The translations under genes and the position numbers were made by a program. A stretch of DNA of 64,000 bases from Uloborus plumipes. Its lineage: Eukaryota > Arthropoda > Arachnida > Araneae > Uloboridae. Shown piece after piece: positions 59,476 to 64,000 of this stretch; positions within the stretch are counted from its first letter, which is position 1; every line of letters starts with the position of its first letter. Location: positions 103,094 to 167,093 of the forward strand of contig JAXGGA010001153.1 in assembly GCA_038373865.1 (NCBI GenBank), in the 5' to 3' direction. The notes under the pieces were generated by a model. The model was not told the DNA's origin. It searched no databases and saw only the letters and a list, made by a program, of their open reading frames with translations.

Positions 59476-61018
59476 ACTTATCACAGCAGCAGCACAATGC
59501 CAACAGACTGCTACCATTTTCTTTTGCTGCAAAATTAGAATGCTGTCTTGCATTACAGAAACAAAAACGCTGCAGACATAATGCAATGCAGTCACTGCAA
59601 TATTTTACTTTAATTATGCGAAATAGACTTGTCTTTGCATTCATTACTGCCCCCTTCGATTGTTTTATACTCCTAAGTAATTGGCTTGAGTCTTCCAGAT
59701 GATGCATTTAAATAGTTAATGAAATCCTTAGCAATTCGATTTTTAACATATTATCATAATTTCGAAACTATGTGAAAAGAGCTGTTGCCACTAGGAAGAA
59801 TAATGCCGAGCCGATCATCGTTAATTTAATATTCTTCCGCCTGAAACCTCTCATTTGTTAACTGTAGTAAATAGCTAAAGACTAAGGCTTTGTTACTGTC
59901 TTAGTTATTATAAGTGAAATTTATGTTACGATGTTAAAGATGTCCTACAGATGCATTGAACATATAATACAGCTTTATGTTAAGGGGTATAGTTAGGGGT
60001 ATAGTTATGTTAAGGGTTATAGTTTTTCGGGTATAGTTTATATTTTAAAAGAACAAAAAGATTTAGAATTAAAATTTCGGATGATGAATTTATGCAGCAT
60101 GGGAGCTAGAGCTTTTTCCTAAATATTTATTTTTTATTATTTAGTTATTTTACTTCAATTTATTATTTTTTTCATCATTTTTTTATTTTATTTATTTATT
60201 TTACTTATTTATTTATTTATTTATTTAATTTATTTATTTTATTTATTTGTCTTATTTTTTATTTTATTTATTTATTTTTGTGGTTGAACTCTTTTTTGGT
60301 ACTTCTCTTCCTCATATTTATCTCCAATATTGGGGCTCAATAAAAGAAATAACTAAGATTGATTTGCTTAACGCTTTAATCTGTTAATGAGTCTAGAATT
60401 CAATCAGAACCCACAAAAGAATCATCAAAACCCTTTTAGATATTTTTAGACGCATATTCAAACGAAAATTTAAAAACGAAAATCTTCCGCCAAACTATTT
60501 GTTTTTGAAGCATAAAACAAAATGACAAATTGATTATTTTGCTCTGGTAAAGCAGAAGATAAATAATTCGAATCTGGGATCTCTTATCGAACGCTAAGCC
60601 CTCTGAGAAAACGGAAAGTTTGAAATCAGAAAATAAATTGACTTTCCAATTCTAGTAGAAACACCAAGTGAAGACTAATGGAAAAAGCATTTTCTTCCTA
60701 CTCCTTTTTTTTACAATGTTTCCTCAACAACATGTATTAGAAGCATTCAAGACGGCTTAAACGTTGCCGAGGAAAAGAGCTAGCGAAAGGATTAGCAGAA
60801 ACTTTCTCTTCCGCAATTCGGAGAAATGTTGTGACAGTGACAAAAGAGTTTCTAATTTTCACTCACGTATTTTCTGACGTAGTATAAAGTTAACAGCTGA
60901 ACTGTGTCCGATGAAAAAACTTCTTGTATTTACGTTTAAAAAAAATCATGTAAAAAAGTGTGTTGCATTCCTATTTGAAATTCGCAAGATTGAAGCGGAA
61001 GCATGCTCTTTTCTTTAC
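59476..61018. other. Intergenic; short GTATAGTTA reiteration and a T/A-rich low-complexity block
   Basis: 'ggggtatagttaggggtatagtta' and variants repeat at 59984-60038. A TTTA/TTTAT low-complexity block spans 60135-60285. Opposed frames of 80-100 codons at 59399-59707 overlap the Harbinger MITE and have no family resemblance. No gene is supported. Confidence 0.4.
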
Positions 61019-61022
61019 TTAA

Positions 61023-61476
61023 CCCATTAAAGCCTGACATTTTTTTTCAAACATATTTTAAATACTGGTATTACTTTATTAAGGAAAGAAAAATCGTCCC
61101 TTATAACTTACGATAGACCCCAGGGGGTACGTACTTTTTTTACTAAAATTGTTTTCTGCCTACGATATAATATTTGAAAAGACATTTTATAAGAAGAAAT
61201 AAAATCGGCAATTGACATAAACTGGGAAGCTGGGAATAACTTTGAAAACGTAGCCTTTTTTCTTAATATGTGAACGATGTCATTTTTGATAAAGATCATA
61301 TTAAAACTGCTACAGAATACATTTTATAATGGTTATGTGCTGCAATCTGTTAATAACGAATCGAAAAAATACCAAAGTACTAATTGAACACTGTTATTTG
61401 GTTGAAATGTTCATTTTGGGGAAATTCAGACCTTTTTTTGGACCGTCCCTAAAAAGGTATGCTAGGCATTAATGGG
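61023..61476. mobile_element. piggyBac-type MITE, second and longer copy, 454 bp
   Basis: The left TTAA-CCCATTAAAGCCTGAC and right TAGGCATTAATGGG (then TAAA, a mutated TTAA) match the ends of the 58860 copy. The right ~150 bp ('ggttatgtgctgcaatctgttaataa', 'tttggttgaa', 'ggaccgtccctaaaaagg') are shared. It has about 200 extra internal bases after 'aatactggta', absent from the shorter copy, so one has a deletion or the other an insertion. Confidence 0.82.
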
Positions 61477-61729
61477 TAAAGTCTACAGGGGTTTTAAAAG
61501 TCGTGAGCAAAAATTTTAAGGGGTTACAAAAAAAATCGTAACAGCAGAAATAATCGAAGAATTTGCTGTCACTAACGCAATACCGACGAGCTACATGCAC
61601 ATAAAACCAAAAATTCATAGATGCAAAACTGGTCTCAAATTTATTATACAAAACAATTTAACGCAACATTTATTTTCTAAGACAGGTATAAAGCAGAAGT
61701 AGAAATTTGCTACCTGCAGATGCACATGT

Positions 61730-62030
61730 ACTGTAAAAAATGAATATTGTTTTTGCAGTATAATACAGCTAATATTTTACAGCTTAATTTAAATTTTACA
61801 GTTTTAAACTGGAACCTTTGCTGCCAGTATTATACTGTTGTTTTTACAGCATAAAACTGCTAAATGTTACGGCAATAAACTGTAAAATTTTTTACTTTAC
61901 AGTAAGAAGCTAAAATTGCTTGTTTTACGTTTTATTAATGTACGTTTTATTAATGTTCATTTTACTGCTTTAAATTGGAACCTCGGCTAACAGAATTATA
62001 CTGTAAAAACAACAGTTTATTTTTAAAGTG
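61730..62030. mobile_element. CACTG-ended palindromic-motif element, copy 5
   Basis: Begins (T)ACTGTAAAAAATGAATATTG and ends AACAGTTTATTTTTAAAGTG. It contains CTGGAACCTTTGCTGCCAGT, TACGGCAATAAACTGTAA and 'cctcggctaacagaattata'. The ends are more decayed than those of copy 2. Confidence 0.72.
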
Positions 62031-63194
62031 TGCCCCACAAATACAATAACCATTGAACCATTCTGACACGGTTTCTTCGATTCGCTGGCAATAAACGTAT
62101 TCGAGCTAGAGGCCACAGCTTTAAGCAATCCCTTTAAACCTCTCTAAAAAACTATAAGGTTGTTAAATAAATTTATTATCCTCGTCCAATTTCTGGCTTT
62201 GTGTAGCGCTTCAGCATTTCATATACAACCAAATATCCTGTAGGCGTTTTGATACTACTCCCTGCATTTATAGAGAACTGCATAAACTGATAGAGAGAGT
62301 ATTCAAATATTATTGGCACCTCACGGATAATGCATCTGATGACCTGACTAAATGAAACAATTATTAATAAACAAAATTATTTACAACTAGTAATGTAAGG
62401 GAGAACTTTCCGTCAGCTTTTTTTTATATTCATAAAAATAATACATAGAAAGGCAGTGGTCATCAAGTTTTGAAATTAAAGATAGCTTCAAGTTCAACTC
62501 CACAGATCGGGAAACGATCTTATTCTCTCGTCTTAAAATCAGTTAAATGAACTAACCTGGGTTATAATTCTATCAGTCAGTGTAATAAAGTTATTTATGG
62601 TAGCAAAGTATGTCACATGGAGGTAATAAACCCCCACAAATATGGAAACTGTGATTACTTCTATTAAAATGTCCTTTATCAAAAACATTCATACAAAATC
62701 AAAATCTTACAACTGTATTTTTCTTTTGGTCCAATAAACTATAAACCTGGTCAAACTATAAACCACATTAGATTACGTAGGCATTTGCTAGCATTTGATT
62801 GGTTCCAAGAATAAGAACAGTGATTAGCAAAGAAAATTAGACATTACAAACCCCTCCATAACTGTGTTTGTTAAAGTACGAATGACATTTTTGTATTGCA
62901 AATATCTGAATCTTCTATTCGGCAGAAATTCAGTATTAAATTATCTTTGAAACATATCATTTTCTATAAGTATACGAAGTAATTAAAAAACGCTTCAAAA
63001 GTGCTCACAGTTCTGATCATAAGTGTATATATATTTTTACAAGACTTAAACTGATTAATTATATGATAAGAACTATTACTAACGTCAACAACATTGTATT
63101 CGGTATATAGTCTTTTTTCGAGGTATTAAATGAGTTCTACTGACCATAAAATTCAAATAGAGTTCTTTAATTTTTAATTAACTCTATTTTTAAT
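62031..63194. other. Intergenic, no gene recognised
   Basis: AT-rich; 'aaactataaacc' is duplicated near 62737-62764. No coding signal. Confidence 0.3.
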
Positions 63195-63990
63195 ACGCTT
63201 TTATTATTTTGTTTGTATGCATGTAACTCTGAAGAAAAGATAAAATTCAAGCTCTTTACAAATATAAAAGTAATATAGTTTTTCTATTATTAATACTAAA
63301 GGCTAAACTGTATTACATGTTGATGCAAAGCGTTTCAGTTGTTTGGATATAACTCTGAATAAAAGATAAAATTCACGTTCTTTGCAAATATAAAAGTGAT
63401 ACATTTAACACTATCATTAATACTAAAAGCTAGCCGGCCACCTTGTCTAGTGGTCAGAGTAGTCTGCCATGGATGGTGTGGAACCGGGTTCGCGTCCCGG
63501 CTTGGGCATGGATGTGCTTTCTCTCTCCTGTCCTTGTCCTTTCTTTGTGTGAATGTGTTATTGTGTGAAGGTTGCCTACCCTATAAACGGATCCCTATGG
63601 CATGCGTGTACTGTGGAAGTCGCACCACCAAATTACGGTACAGTCGGACTTCACACCAAATTACGGTACAATTGGAAAAGTGAAGCAGCGCACCCCAAAT
63701 TGCCAGCCTTGCTGGCACACGACAAAAAAAAAAAAAAAATACAAAAAGCTAAACTATATTACATGTTGATGCATTATAAGTGCATCTAAACTTAGTGGAT
63801 ATTTAATAGTTTTGAAAATCAGAGGTAAATCAGTTATGAATATCATGAAATATAGTTTAACATTTGTTTGATTAACTCTAAAAGCGTATTTTTTAGTTTT
63901 TTTGAACTATATTTAAGATTATTCTTACGAAAAGCAATTTTATATAATAAACAGAAAACATTCTAGCGTAACTATGAAGTAACTCTGCTG
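63195..63990 (-). repeat. Dispersed repeat, copy 2 (inverted relative to 2990-3620)
   Basis: The reverse complement follows 2990-3620 in order: a segment with AAACTAAAAAATACGCTTTT, then two tandem ~130-bp units ('gcatcaacatgtaatatagttta...attttatctttta'), then AATAAAAGCGTATTAAAAA. It is interrupted by the SINE at 63433-63739, while copy 1 is interrupted by a MITE at a different site. Non-coding. Confidence 0.72.
63433..63739 (+). mobile_element. tRNA-derived SINE with poly(A) tail and 12-bp target duplication
   Basis: The head contains an A box (TAGTGGTCAGAG) and a near-consensus B box (GGTTCGCGTCC) about 30 bases apart, as in a tRNA-promoted SINE. The body is GC-richer, with an internal duplication of ACACCAAATTACGGTACA (about 63622 and 63653). 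It ends in an A16-17 tract. TACTAAAAGCTA (63421-63432) and TACAAAAAGCTA (63740-63751) form a 12-bp target duplication with one mismatch. The 95-codon frame across it is incidental. Confidence 0.93.
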
Positions 63991-64000
63991 ATGTCACTTC

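Noticed and set aside
63445..63520. Functional tRNA gene
   Set aside because: A and B boxes are present, but the acceptor and other stems do not pair and the unit continues into a SINE body with poly(A).
63396..63683. 95-codon frame at the right edge
   Set aside because: Lies across the tRNA-derived SINE and its target duplication.

Overview
This 64 kb window is very AT-rich eukaryotic DNA. Two intact intronless genes and a dense, nested transposon landscape suggest an arthropod, most likely a spider or related chelicerate. That placement is an inference from the chemoreceptor pair and the type of repeats. I see no housekeeping gene, rRNA gene or functional tRNA gene.

The only confident protein-coding genes are two same-strand, single-exon paralogues of the gustatory-receptor-like (7tm_7) chemoreceptor superfamily, at 7282-8400 (372 aa) and 12800-13915 (371 aa). 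They are 4.4 kb apart and share an almost identical C-terminal TM7 block. A weak 52-codon secreted-peptide-like ORF lies between them (12186-12344).

Most of what else can be recognised is mobile. The left edge (1-434) and 48.7-52.4 kb are copies of a pogo-type element whose decayed transposase has an N-terminal psq-like helix-turn-helix and a C-terminal PHD-like finger. A Tc1-like transposase relic lies at 1.5 kb. Decayed mariner copies lie at 26.6-27.8 kb (minus strand, both TIRs) and 40.6-41.0 kb. Three hAT-type elements have exact 8-bp target duplications (16.3-18.0, 23.4-24.5, 28.6-29.25 kb). Helitron-like 3' ends (hairpin plus CTAG^T) occur at 44920, 45323 and 59212. TTAA-flanked piggyBac-type MITEs lie at 58.9 and 61.0 kb and a Harbinger-type MITE at 59.3 kb. 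tRNA-derived SINEs lie at about 42, 47 and 63.4 kb. There are several large palindromes or foldbacks.

Three families are less easily named. The first is a composite repeat with 15-bp terminal inverted repeats and internal tandem units of about 145 bp (15.2-18.1, 49.9-51.5 and 54.15-56.0 kb, plus a solo end module at 41.0 kb). The second is a CACTG-ended family built from a reiterated palindromic motif (25.3, 28.1, 29.3, 45.7 and 61.7 kb). The third is a 1.93 kb element with ends CAAGG...CCTTG and a 7-bp target duplication (56.7-58.6 kb).

Many insertions can be dated relative to each other, because uninterrupted copies of the same host repeat also lie in the window. A dispersed repeat of about 0.7 kb lies inverted near both ends (3.0-3.6 and 63.2-64.0 kb). 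I did not find a convincing new multi-gene system. The best leads are the chemoreceptor pair and the unclassified repeat families.
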